Source: Alphaproteobacteria bacterium (GTDB lineage: Bacteria > Pseudomonadota > Alphaproteobacteria > Caulobacterales > Hyphomonadaceae). Taken from it: a stretch of DNA of 64,000 bases. Numbering within the stretch: position 1 is the stretch's first letter; each line of letters begins with the position of its first letter. The notes beneath the pieces are model-generated. The model was not told the origin of the DNA, did not search any database, and saw nothing but the letters and a program-made list of their open reading frames with translations. The position numbers and the translations under genes are program-made. The stretch is from positions 1-64,000 of the forward strand of contig JAAANZ010000027.1 in NCBI GenBank assembly GCA_009909065.1. The letters run 5' to 3'. Shown here in pieces: positions 46,335 through 56,275 of this stretch.

Positions 46335-46919
46335 ATGAATGATTTTCTGAAGACAGTGGCGGCGAGTGCGATCCTGCTCGGGCTCGGGGCCTGCGCTTCG
46401 CAACCCGAGCCGGCTGAGACGGAAGTGGCCGAAGCGCCCGAGCCGGTGGTCGTTGAGGAAACCGAGACCGAAACGAACACGACAACCCGCAGCACCGTGA
46501 CCGAGGAGCCGGCCGAACCGGTCCGCGAAGCCTATTCCGGCCCGAAGCCCGGTTCACTGGCCGATTTCCGCGTCAATGTCGGCGAAAGGGTCTATTTCGA
46601 TCTCGACCAGTCGCGTCTCGATGCCGATGACCGTGAGATTCTCAAGCGCCAGGCCGCCTGGCTGCAGTCTTATCCTGAAGCCCGCATCATGGTGGCCGGC
46701 AATTGCGACGAGCGCGGAACGCGTGAATACAATCTCGCACTCGGCGAACGCCGCGCGGCGACCGTGAAGGACTATCTGGTCAGCCTGGGCGTCGATCCCG
46801 CGCGGATTGACACGATTTCCTATGGCAAGGAGCGCCCGATCGCCGAAGGATCCAATGAACGTGCCTGGGCGCTCAACCGGAACGGCTTTACACAGATCCT
46901 GTCCGGCGCCACCGGCTGA
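46335..46919 (+). CDS. pal: Peptidoglycan-associated lipoprotein Pal
   Basis: A 194-residue outer-membrane lipoprotein. The lipobox is LGAC, an acidic Pro/Glu/Thr linker (about 22-75) follows, and the OmpA-type peptidoglycan-binding domain has VYFDLDQSRLDADDREIL, GNCDERGTREYNLALGERRA and the diaminopimelate-binding Asp/Arg pair. It ties the outer membrane to the wall through TolB and TolA. Confidence 0.97.
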   Translation: MNDFLKTVAASAILLGLGACASQPEPAETEVAEAPEPVVVEETETETNTTTRSTVTEEPAEPVREAYSGPKPGSLADFRVNVGERVYFDLDQSRLDADDREILKRQAAWLQSYPEARIMVAGNCDERGTREYNLALGERRAATVKDYLVSLGVDPARIDTISYGKERPIAEGSNERAWALNRNGFTQILSGATG

Positions 46920-46999
46920 GCCGGAGATTCATCCTGTTAAGTGTATCATGCGGCCGGGCTGCCACATTTTGGCCCCGGCCGCTGTCTTATGTAATCCCC

Positions 47000-47986
47000 A
47001 TGTCACCACTACGATTCCTCCTTGCCTCGTCATGTGTCTTCGCGATGGCCGCCGGCAGCGCGAACGCACAATCGGCCCCCATCCGCCAGGGTGTCACCAA
47101 TACCCAGATTGCCGATCGTACACGCCAGCTGCAGCAGGAGAATGCCGATCTCAGGCTGAAAATCTCCGATCTGCGCCGCGAGGTCTCGCAACTGACCGGA
47201 AAGGTCGAGACACTCGAATTCCTGCTCAGCCAGACGCGCGACGAGATCAACCGCATGCAGGGCGATGACAAGGAGATCGGGCGCCAGCTGTCCGAGATCC
47301 AGACCCGTCTCGACAGCCTGAACGAGACGGTCTCGGCGCTTGAGGCACGCCGCGCCGCCGGGCCGGAACGCGTGGTCACGGCGCGCTCGGACGACGGCAC
47401 GACCACACGCCGTGTCGTGCGCCGGGCCGACCCGTCGCCGTCTGGCGGCGAAGCCCAAGCCGGGCCTGAAAACGGAGCCGGGGACCCGCAGGGCGAAAAT
47501 GAGCCGCAGGACCCGCCGGATGAGACGCGCCCGGCCGGTGCCGAGCCGCCGGGCCAGACCGGCTCGCTGGGCACCATTTCCGCGGAAGACCTGCCCGGCG
47601 AGGCCGGCGAGTTGTTTTCCGAGGCCAAGTCGCGGTTGCTGCAGTTCGATTATGCCGGCGCCGAGGTCGCCTTCAGAGCCTTCCTGGACGCGTTCGGTGA
47701 TGACCCGCAGGCGGGCGAGGCGCAATACTGGCTGGGTGAGGTGCTGTATCAGCAGGACCAGTATGAAGCCTCCGGGGCGGCCTATACCGAAATGATCCAG
47801 ACCTATCCGGACGATCCGCGCGCGCCCGATGCGCTGGTGAAACTGGCCCGCTCGATGCGCCTTGTCGGAAATGCGGACAAGGCCTGCTCCGCGCTCGACC
47901 TCCTGCCGCGCAAGTATCCCGAAGCCTCCAGCGTGACGATGAACCTGGCGGCGGTGGAACGCAACCGCTCATCCTGCGGCGAGTGA
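47000..47986 (+). CDS. cpoB: Tol-Pal associated coordinator CpoB (YbgF)
   Basis: A 328-residue periplasmic protein: signal peptide (AMAAGSANAQ), an N-terminal coiled coil (about 38-115, QLQQENADLRLKISDLRREV), a disordered Pro/Glu linker and a C-terminal TPR domain (YWLGEVLYQQDQYEASGAAY). It links peptidoglycan synthesis to outer-membrane constriction. The last bases overlap tilS (GTGA). Confidence 0.94.
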   Translation: MSPLRFLLASSCVFAMAAGSANAQSAPIRQGVTNTQIADRTRQLQQENADLRLKISDLRREVSQLTGKVETLEFLLSQTRDEINRMQGDDKEIGRQLSEIQTRLDSLNETVSALEARRAAGPERVVTARSDDGTTTRRVVRRADPSPSGGEAQAGPENGAGDPQGENEPQDPPDETRPAGAEPPGQTGSLGTISAEDLPGEAGELFSEAKSRLLQFDYAGAEVAFRAFLDAFGDDPQAGEAQYWLGEVLYQQDQYEASGAAYTEMIQTYPDDPRAPDALVKLARSMRLVGNADKACSALDLLPRKYPEASSVTMNLAAVERNRSSCGE

Positions 47987-49149
47987 GCCGGCCGGGACCA
48001 GGCTCTCTCTGCGAGACAGCGCTTCGCGAGCTGGTCGGAGACTGCGAGGCCCCGCTCGCGCTGGCCGTGTCCGGCGGCGGCGATTCCACCGCGCTCCTGC
48101 ACATGATCGCCGCAGCCTGTCGCGGGCAGCGCAAACTGGTGTGTTTCACGGTGGATCACGGGTTGCGAGACGCGGCGCGCGAAGAGGCGGCCTTTGTGGC
48201 CTCGGCGTGTCGGCGGCTGGGTGTCATGCACCGGCGCCTGGCCTGGAAACAGCCGCGCGCCCGGCAGGCCGAGGCGCGCAAGGCTCGCCATCGCCTTCTG
48301 GCCGCGGCTGCGCGCGAGGCCGGCGCGGGCCATCTCCTCACGGGGCATACGCGCGACGACCAGGATGAAACCTTCCTGATGCGCGCCCGGCAGGGGTCGG
48401 GCTGGTTCGGCCTGGCGGGCATGGACCCGCTCGCGCTGTCGCCCGCCTGGCCCGAGGGGCGCGAGGTGCGTGTCGTGCGCCCGCTCCTGGGAGTATCGCG
48501 CGCCGGGCTGCGTGACTGGCTGCGCGAACAGGGCCATGACTGGCGCGACGACCCGAGCAATGACGACCCGGCCTATGAGCGCGTGCGTATGCGCCGGCTC
48601 CTGGACGCGGCCCCCGGTCTTGCCGGCCGGGTTCGTGCAAGCCGCGAGAAGCTGGAGACGCTGCGGCGGGCCGAACTGGGACGGCTGTCGCGTCTCATCT
48701 CCAGCCGCGTGAGGGCGCGCGCCGATGGCAGTGTCTGGCTGGACCCGCGGCATGTCCCTCCGGAAACCTGCCAGAGACTTCTCGGCGCGCTCATCCAGGT
48801 GGCCGCCGGCCATGCCCGTGCGCCGCGGGGCGATGGGCTGCGCGCCTTGACGCGCGAGATTGTCGCGGGCGGGCCGCAACGGCCCGGAACGCTCGCCGGC
48901 GCATGGATTGCAAGGCAGGGGGCGGCAGTCATGCTTGCGCGCGATCCCGGCCTTGTTCCGTCGCCGCCATTGTCCGGCGACACGGTCTGGGATGGACGGT
49001 TCGTGCGCGCGCCCGGTCAGTCCCCGCCGGCGCCGGAAACGGCCATGTCGCGGCGCGGCCTGCCGCCCGAGCCGGCCGGCTGGTGCGCGCTTGCTGGGCA
49101 GAGACTGGAAGAAATGAGCAATTGCTGGCAGATTTTGTCACGATTGTAA
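47983..49149 (+). CDS. tilS: tRNA(Ile)-lysidine synthase
   Basis: A 388-residue TilS that modifies C34 of the CAU-anticodon isoleucine tRNA to lysidine so it reads AUA. The PP-loop is LAVSGGGDSTALLHM, followed by CFTVDHGLRDAAREEAAFV and the GHTRDDQDETFLMR signature. The start is GTG 47983, coupled to cpoB. It is notable beside an infC gene that itself begins with ATA elsewhere in the window. Confidence 0.95.
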   Translation: MSRPGPGSLCETALRELVGDCEAPLALAVSGGGDSTALLHMIAAACRGQRKLVCFTVDHGLRDAAREEAAFVASACRRLGVMHRRLAWKQPRARQAEARKARHRLLAAAAREAGAGHLLTGHTRDDQDETFLMRARQGSGWFGLAGMDPLALSPAWPEGREVRVVRPLLGVSRAGLRDWLREQGHDWRDDPSNDDPAYERVRMRRLLDAAPGLAGRVRASREKLETLRRAELGRLSRLISSRVRARADGSVWLDPRHVPPETCQRLLGALIQVAAGHARAPRGDGLRALTREIVAGGPQRPGTLAGAWIARQGAAVMLARDPGLVPSPPLSGDTVWDGRFVRAPGQSPPAPETAMSRRGLPPEPAGWCALAGQRLEEMSNCWQILSRL

Positions 49150-49233
49150 CAGCGGGTGCGGCGAGATGGAGTCGTCAACCGGGACATGGACCACTATGTT
49201 CAGGTCAGCAGTCCGAAACAGGAAGAACCGGAA

Positions 49234-51162
<1,929 letters not shown>

Positions 51163-51194
51163 CGGTCCTGTCGTAAAAACTACGCTTGCAAGAC

Positions 51195-51223
51195 GGAGCG
51201 CAGCCTTTACTAGGCTGCGCTCC
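51195..51223 (+). promoter_or_regulatory. Perfect 11-bp hairpin ending at a start codon
   Basis: ggagcgcagcc (51195-51205) and ggctgcgctcc (51213-51223) pair perfectly around the loop tttacta, and the next base is the A of the ATG at 51224. There is no ribosome site between stem and start. It may be a 3' stem for ftsH, an operator, or a structure that controls the lipoprotein; a ttgcaa/tactag pair overlapping it could also give a nearly leaderless message. Confidence 0.6.
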
Positions 51224-51814
51224 ATGTCGTTTCGCCAAGCCTTTTTCATTCCGGTTGCCGTATCGCTGGCCCTGGCGGCGTGCGGTGGCCCGTCAACGCC
51301 GGGTCAATTGCCGGACGGCGCCTTCTGGCAGGCCATCGCGCCGGCCTGCGGTGACATCTATGAGGGCGAAATGCTCAGCGATGAGCCGATGGACCGGGAA
51401 TGGCAGAATGCCGGCATCTTCCTGGAAATCACCGAATGCTCCGGCGACGGGATCGAAATGGTGTTCCAGGTCGGCGAGGATCGCAGCCGAAGCTGGCGGC
51501 TGACACCCGTCGGAAATGATATCGATTTCCGGATCGAGCGCGCCGAAGGCACGGGGCCGGGGGTCAGCGGTTATGGAGGCGTCTCCTCGCAGGGCCCCGA
51601 TTCGCTGGTGCAGGTCTTCCCGATCGATGCGCGGACAAAGGAAATGTTCAGGCAAAAGGGGCTGATGCTCGCGCTCGAGAATGTCTGGACGCTGGAGGCG
51701 GACCCGGAGGCCGAAACCCTCACTTACGAGGTCGAGCGTATCGCCAATGGCCGGCGGATGCGTTTCGACCTGTCGGCGCCCTATAGGCGCGAAGACATGA
51801 CCGGCGCAGACTGA
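51224..51814 (+). CDS. Lipoprotein of unknown function
   Basis: A 196-residue lipoprotein: signal peptide with lipobox LAAC, then a soluble domain with a likely disulfide pair (PACGDIYEG and ITECSGDG). The rest is strand-rich with no known motif (FRIERAEGTGPGVSGYGG, YEVERIANGRRMRFDL). The start at ATG 51224 abuts a perfect hairpin. The family is not recognised. Confidence 0.75.
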   Translation: MSFRQAFFIPVAVSLALAACGGPSTPGQLPDGAFWQAIAPACGDIYEGEMLSDEPMDREWQNAGIFLEITECSGDGIEMVFQVGEDRSRSWRLTPVGNDIDFRIERAEGTGPGVSGYGGVSSQGPDSLVQVFPIDARTKEMFRQKGLMLALENVWTLEADPEAETLTYEVERIANGRRMRFDLSAPYRREDMTGAD

Positions 51815-51911
51815 CGCGGAGCCTCTGGCCGCAGCACCGGGATGATCGGGGTTTTCGGCCTGCCAGGCTTTCAGCCCGTAAGGCCTGGGCGTCGGCATCG
51901 ACCTGCGTCGC

Positions 51912-52046
51912 CCACCAACACCACATCCTGCCAGGGGCCTTCAGGTTCGGCTTGCCCCAGGACAGAGCCTCTTCAACGCGTGGCAGGTCCAGCGCCAGCG
52001 CGAAGGCCTTCAGCTCCTCCCAGCCCGCCATCCTCATCGCGTTCAC
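51912..52046 (-). pseudogene. MmcQ/YjbR-like gene, 3'-truncated remnant
   Basis: Starting at GTG 52046 the frame reads WEELKAFALALDLPRVEEALSW, then GKPNLKAPGRMWCWW, the first 45 residues of MmcQ/YjbR DNA-binding-like proteins. What follows (DADAQALRAESLAGR...) is unrelated, and the expected second half is not found in any frame before the lipoprotein gene. The remnant overlaps the small upstream gene by 4 bp. Confidence 0.7.
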
Positions 52047-52207
52047 CCTCCGGCGGGCACTTCGGTGAAGCGTCCGCTATCGGCGGCGAGGCGTTTCAGC
52101 GTTTCGGCCGGGGCAAACCGGTCATCCCCGGCGCCAAGCCGCTCCATCGTGGTCATAACAGCGCGGGCGCCGACCTCATCAGGGGTGAAACTCACGGCCT
52201 CGCTCAT
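52043..52207 (-). CDS. Small unknown protein upstream of the YjbR remnant
   Basis: A 54-residue frame from ATG 52207: MSEAVSFTPDEVGARAVMTT, an Ala/Glu-rich helix, and a Pro/Gly end. It has host-like codon use and overlaps the YjbR remnant by 4 bp, so it was probably once cotranslated with it. No family is recognised; it could itself be a remnant. Confidence 0.4.
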   Translation of the reverse strand: MSEAVSFTPDEVGARAVMTTMERLGAGDDRFAPAETLKRLAADSGRFTEVPAGG

Positions 52208-52235
52208 CGCATTGTCTTCCGGTGTTCGGTTGCGT

Positions 52236-53438
52236 TCAGCGCACCCAGGCGCCCGGCGCATTGGTGCGATAGCCAAGCGCGCGATAGGCCGCGTCGATCA
52301 GGCTCTGGCCGCGCGCATTGACCAGCAGGCCGGCGCCCATGCGGTTCATCGTGTAGCTGAAGGCCAGGCCGCATTCGGGATCGGCAAAACCGATCGAGCC
52401 GCCCGCGCCGACATGACCGAAAGCGGCCTCGCCCAGGATCGCCGTCATCTGCTCGCCCATGGGCAGGGCGCGATTGTCCATCGATTTCATGAAACCGGAC
52501 GCAAACCGCGTCGGCGCCAGCAGGGTCGCATCGCGCGATGTGGCCACCGAGACCCGCGACATGTGCGCAAGCCGGTCCTTCGAGACCAGGGAGCCGTCAT
52601 TGACCGCGAGCGGCGTGTACATGGCGACCTGGCCGCGCGCATTCGAGATGCCGCCGGCGCCGCCGATTTCGGCCCTGTGCGCGGCCGGGTCGTTCGGTGA
52701 CCAGCCGCCATTGTTCAGGAAGGACAGCGCCTGTATCGAGTCCGGCGCCGCCAGCAGGTTCTGTGCAAACTCGCTCAGCTCATCGTCCGGATCGGGCATG
52801 AAGGGGATTATCGGCGCGATATGGGGATCGCAACCTTGCGGCAGGCCGATCCAGAAGCGCGCGCCGGTCGGGCCGGCCACCTCATCGGCGAAGAACCGGC
52901 CGAGGGATTTGCCCGAGACGCGGCGGACCAGTTCGCCCACCGTCCAGCCGAAATTGACCATGTGATAGCCATTGCGCGTGCCCGGCTCCCAGAAAGGTTC
53001 TTCATCCTCCATCCGAGAGACCATGTAGTCCCAGTCGAGGAAACCGCCCTCGCGCACCGGCGCGCGCAGGGCGGGCAGGGCGCTCTCATGGTTCAGCATC
53101 ATCTGGACGGTGGTCCTGTCCTTGCCGTGCCGGCCGAATTCCGGCCAGTAATCGGTGACGGGCGCGTGCAGTTTCAACTCGCCCCGGTCGATGAGGATAT
53201 GGGCGCACAGCGCCGTGGCGGCCTTGGTGCAGGAGAACACGATGGAGACCGTATCCTCGCTCCAGGGCTCGCCGCTGTCCTGATCGGCCGTCCCGCCCCA
53301 GAGGTCGACCCGCGTTTCCCCATTCACCGACAGGCACACGCTGGCGCCGACCTCGCCGCGTTCGGCGAAATTGCGCTCGAATGCTTCTTTCAGCTCCGCG
53401 AATTTCGGATCGCAATACCCCTGAATGCTGGCGCTCAT
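52236..53438 (-). CDS. Serine hydrolase of the beta-lactamase (class C / EstB-like) fold
   Basis: A 400-residue penicillin-binding-protein-like esterase. The nucleophile is Ser 69 in FSCTKAATAL (SxxK); GYHMVNFGWTVGEL supplies the Tyr motif; GHVGAGGSIGFADPE holds the third box (HxG type rather than KTG). No signal peptide, so a cytoplasmic esterase or lactamase-like hydrolase such as EstB or lovastatin-esterase relatives is likelier than a drug-resistance enzyme. Start ATG 53438 follows aggagg. The TetR gene diverges 128 bp away and probably controls it. Confidence 0.88.
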   Translation of the reverse strand: MSASIQGYCDPKFAELKEAFERNFAERGEVGASVCLSVNGETRVDLWGGTADQDSGEPWSEDTVSIVFSCTKAATALCAHILIDRGELKLHAPVTDYWPEFGRHGKDRTTVQMMLNHESALPALRAPVREGGFLDWDYMVSRMEDEEPFWEPGTRNGYHMVNFGWTVGELVRRVSGKSLGRFFADEVAGPTGARFWIGLPQGCDPHIAPIIPFMPDPDDELSEFAQNLLAAPDSIQALSFLNNGGWSPNDPAAHRAEIGGAGGISNARGQVAMYTPLAVNDGSLVSKDRLAHMSRVSVATSRDATLLAPTRFASGFMKSMDNRALPMGEQMTAILGEAAFGHVGAGGSIGFADPECGLAFSYTMNRMGAGLLVNARGQSLIDAAYRALGYRTNAPGAWVR

Positions 53439-53566
53439 CGCCTGCCTCCTCCCGGCTTGTTTTCGCGCGACTATGCGCGCGCGCGCCGCCGGCTGGCAAG
53501 CATTGCAGAGCTTGACGCAAAGGCAGGGGCTGTCGCATCAAGACGGGCTGCGAATGGAGGCGCCCC

Positions 53567-54184
53567 TTGAGTTCCCGTTTCCCGGTCCGAGAGAGGAAGA
53601 AGGCCCGATCGCGTGAGGCGCTGATCGCGGCGGCGCGCGAACTGTTTCATGCGCGCGGTTATGAGCAGACGACGCTGGAAGAGGTGGCCGAACGCGCCGG
53701 CCTGCATGTGCAGACGCTCTACCGCCATTTCGCCACCAAGCAGGAGCTGGCGCTGGCAGGCGACCGGATCTGGCTGGAGCGGTTCCGCCGCGAGATCACC
53801 GATCCGCAGCGCTCGGGCGACACGTTCAGCTTCTGGCGCGCCTGGCTGGGCCGCGCGATCGATGCCCTCACCCCCGAAGGCGACCGCGAATATAAGCGTC
53901 ACCTGAAGATGCGCTCGGCCTCGCCGCACATACTGGGCGCGCTCTGGGCGGTGCAGGCGGAATATGAGGATCTGCTCACCGCATCCCTGGCCCGCGATTT
54001 CGGCCTGCCGGCAGACGGCGCCGGCGCGCCGCGCCTGGTGGCCGGCATGCTGGTCGCGGGGAACGGCTATGTGCTGCGCCGCTATGAGGAAGAGGAAATC
54101 GACCTCAAGGCCATGTCGCTGCAGGTGATCGACGAAGTCGAAGCCATGGCCGGCCCCATGGTGAAGCGCCGCGAAACAGCTTGA
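53567..54184 (+). CDS. TetR-family transcriptional regulator
   Basis: A 205-residue repressor. The N-terminal helix-turn-helix (ALIAAARELFHARGYEQTTL, then AGLHVQTLYRHFATKQEL, about 18-65) is canonical; the C-terminal ligand domain is variable. The start is TTG 53567 with ggagg 8 bases upstream. Position suggests it represses the divergent serine hydrolase and itself. Confidence 0.9.
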   Translation: MSSRFPVRERKKARSREALIAAARELFHARGYEQTTLEEVAERAGLHVQTLYRHFATKQELALAGDRIWLERFRREITDPQRSGDTFSFWRAWLGRAIDALTPEGDREYKRHLKMRSASPHILGALWAVQAEYEDLLTASLARDFGLPADGAGAPRLVAGMLVAGNGYVLRRYEEEEIDLKAMSLQVIDEVEAMAGPMVKRRETA

Positions 54185-54185
54185 C

Positions 54186-54425
54186 AGGCAGGCAGAGCAT
54201 CATTCGGCCGCAGCTCTCGCCGCGAGCATCATTAACAATGGAGGCACGCTGCTGGCGCAAGTCCACAATCGTCCTGAGATCGGATACTCATCCACTAACG
54301 ATAAAGTGAAACGAAGCCCATCTGATGGTGACTGGATTGGTTTCGACACCTTGACAGATCCTCTTAAGTACGGGGCCCCTGATGGATTTGCAATGTATAT
54401 TCTTGCCCCCCCTTCTAACCTATGA
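54186..54425 (+). pseudogene. Orphan C-terminal module of a polymorphic-toxin-like protein
   Basis: An 80-codon open stretch with no start codon begins right behind the tetR stop and ends at TGA 54423-54425. Its translation HHSAAALAASIINNGG, LLAQVHNRPEIGYSS, SPSDGDWIGFDTL, GFAMYILAP resembles the JAB-like/DUF4329 tip of Rhs-type proteins (the His-Pro and Ser-Pro-Ser-x-x-Asp spacing). It is a headless tail, as left behind by recombination at toxin tips. Base composition falls sharply at its start. Confidence 0.55.
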
Positions 54426-54489
54426 GAGCCTTACTTTGTGACCAGCAAGGGGAGGTTTGATCATGGATTGATGGGATGATGTTTCGGAT

Positions 54490-55338
54490 ATGGCAATTGA
54501 CCTCGCTAATGATGCTCTGAATTTCGAGCATCGGCGGCAATTTCTGAAAGACATTGGCAATGACTTCGGCAACAGCGTCAATGGCACGACCGGCTTTGGA
54601 TCGGGCGGTAGAAACTGGGGTATGGAGAGCTTTTACTGCGATGATGAAGAGGAGCCGCCGAGTGTTCAGGAGCCGGTAATCGTCTTGGAGCAACGGATTG
54701 AAGAAGATTCGTGGAATGATCTTCGATATCTGGATACGGTCGTCGTCACAGGCTACGAGCAAGGTCCGTTCGGATTTGGTAGCGGTGGTGGCGGCGGGGG
54801 TGACGAAGGCGAAAGTGATGATCCGCAGGAGCGAAATGATTGTTCCGGCATTCAAAGCGACGTTTACCCGGAGCGTTATCCCGAAGAAGTGGGCGCTCAA
54901 GACTTGGAAGAAGCAGCCCAACGAGCGTTTGACCTAATCCACGAGGAGGTTGGCGCTGAAACTGAGCAAGAGATTGTGTACGGAATCTATACGAATGCTG
55001 ACGGTGAGGTATCAATCGAACGCATAAAAGCAGGTCCAATTTGTGACCGGTTTGATGGCGAATCTGCTCGTGTCGTCTTCTTCCCGATCGAGATGTTTGA
55101 TTCGTCGCTCGGGAAGCTTGTTGGTTGGGTGCACAATCAATTCAGCGAACCCGATCCAAGCGCCGGTGATGTTGAATTGCATCAACGCATACTCGAACAT
55201 TACGTCGCAAATTTATACGCAAGCGAAAATCTCGTGATGTTTATAGGACAAATGAGCTGGCAATCTGGGGACGCGATGGAATTGAATGCCTTTGCGGACG
55301 TGGAGTCCGAGAATGTTTTTGATCGAAAGAACCTCTAA
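54490..55338 (+). CDS. Rhs-tip-like protein with JAB/DUF4329-like domain
   Basis: A 282-residue protein in an AT-richer islet. Residues 1-45 are helical (NFEHRRQFLKDIGNDFGNSV); 45-115 are Gly/Glu-rich with VVVTGYEQGPFGFGSGGGG, like the linker after an Rhs core; 135-270 form a domain with EEAAQRAFDLIHEEVG, IVYGIYTNADGEVSIERI, GWVHNQFSEPDPSAGDVE and NLVMFIG, which follows the same pattern as the headless tail at 54186-54425. It resembles a displaced C-terminal toxin tip, not a complete secreted protein. The start at ATG 54490 is weak; the frame opens after TGA 54469. Function unproven. Confidence 0.6.
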   Translation: MAIDLANDALNFEHRRQFLKDIGNDFGNSVNGTTGFGSGGRNWGMESFYCDDEEEPPSVQEPVIVLEQRIEEDSWNDLRYLDTVVVTGYEQGPFGFGSGGGGGGDEGESDDPQERNDCSGIQSDVYPERYPEEVGAQDLEEAAQRAFDLIHEEVGAETEQEIVYGIYTNADGEVSIERIKAGPICDRFDGESARVVFFPIEMFDSSLGKLVGWVHNQFSEPDPSAGDVELHQRILEHYVANLYASENLVMFIGQMSWQSGDAMELNAFADVESENVFDRKNL

Positions 55339-55339
55339 G

Positions 55340-56113
55340 ATGATCAGGCCGACGGCAATTGTGGGAACCCGTAGCCTTTCAAATTGGCTTTACAGGTTGG
55401 GTCTTAAAGGGGTGCCAATATTACTTGTCGCCTGCGCGCAAGCGGAGGAAGCGCCTAGGAACACGCCAAGTGCGGTAACTGAAATATTGCTTGATGTTGA
55501 CCGCCATGAAGTTGATGGAAGACATGTCTTCATTGGTCCCAAAGTCGAGAACTACAAGCCGCTAGAGCTCGGATTTCGCAACGACAATTATGTGATCCGT
55601 CTCGATACCGCTTGCGATGGTTTTGACGTCTCTGTTCAGGTCGAAGTACCCGACGACCGAACGGATTACTGGCAGACCTCCGCAACGCTTCGTATCGCGG
55701 GTGAAGATGTAGGCACGTATTCTGGCGCTGACGTCAGCCTGCCGCTCGGTGAGATCGGGGCGCCTGTTTCTTATCCGCTCGCGCCATTGATGAACGGTGT
55801 GCAGGGCTTCTCCGTGACACGTTCTACTTGTCACAATCTCGACGGTGAAGCGGGCGTTTCCTTCGAGGCGATTCTGACGAGGACGGTCCGCCGACAGCGC
55901 GATTATGTTGCGGTCTCCAGTGAGCGGTGGGTAGCGACTTACACCCTCGGTCAAAACGAGCTCAGGCGTCTGGAACTCTACTCGCTTGATGGAGAGGTGA
56001 AGTCGTTCCGCTCCGAAAAAGGCATCTCCAATTGCGAATCGCATCTCTGGCCTTGTGACGACGAAACCAGAATCGGTTTATTGAGGCCAATTTGGGATGA
56101 GGCGATCGAGTAA
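55340..56113 (+). CDS. Lipoprotein in the toxin-tip islet (possible immunity protein)
   Basis: A 257-residue protein whose N-terminus has a long, positively charged signal peptide with lipobox LLVAC. The remainder is strand-rich with no known motif; two cysteines sit in NCESHLWPC. It starts one base after the upstream stop, so the two are one transcript. In toxin cassettes the gene right after the tip usually encodes immunity; a lipoprotein would fit a toxin acting in the envelope. This is inference from position only. Confidence 0.6.
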   Translation: MIRPTAIVGTRSLSNWLYRLGLKGVPILLVACAQAEEAPRNTPSAVTEILLDVDRHEVDGRHVFIGPKVENYKPLELGFRNDNYVIRLDTACDGFDVSVQVEVPDDRTDYWQTSATLRIAGEDVGTYSGADVSLPLGEIGAPVSYPLAPLMNGVQGFSVTRSTCHNLDGEAGVSFEAILTRTVRRQRDYVAVSSERWVATYTLGQNELRRLELYSLDGEVKSFRSEKGISNCESHLWPCDDETRIGLLRPIWDEAIE

Positions 56114-56120
56114 TACCTGT

Positions 56121-56149
56121 CGGCTGACCCGCACTGAACAGGTCAGCCG
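56121..56149 (+). terminator. Hairpin after the islet lipoprotein
   Basis: cggctgacc (56121-56129) pairs perfectly with ggtcagccg (56141-56149) across an 11-base loop. It lies 8 bases after the stop codon and likely ends the islet transcript, although the following ccattatcccc is not a T-run. Confidence 0.55.
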
Positions 56150-56170
56150 CCATTATCCCCATTGACTGAG

Positions 56171-56205
56171 CCTCCACGGGTTTGCCGACGGCAAACCCGG
56201 GGAGG
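56171..56205. terminator. Second, stronger hairpin
   Basis: cctcc-a-cgggtttgcc (56171-56186) pairs with ggcaaacccg-g-ggagg (56190-56205), 15 bp in all with loop gac. It is followed by ttcatat. With 56121-56149 it insulates the alkaline phosphatase gene from upstream transcription. Confidence 0.65.
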
Positions 56206-56234
56206 TTCATATCGCTGTCAGATTAGGGTGTTAA

Positions 56235-56263
56235 TTTCAGAGTCATCCTGAAGAACTCTGAAA
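56235..56263 (+). promoter_or_regulatory. 9-bp inverted repeat in the phosphatase leader
   Basis: tttcagagt (56235-56243) and actctgaaa (56255-56263) form a perfect inverted repeat with an 11-base spacer. The right arm overlaps the ribosome site (aaagg, 56261-56265) of the phosphatase gene, so folding or protein binding could block translation. No good Pho box was found nearby. Confidence 0.5.
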
Positions 56264-56275
56264 GGTGAGATCGAG

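Noticed and set aside
56210-56232. Pho box upstream of the alkaline phosphatase
   Set aside because: Only one half (ctgtcag at about 56214) resembles the 7-bp unit; the second half after a 4-base spacer does not match.
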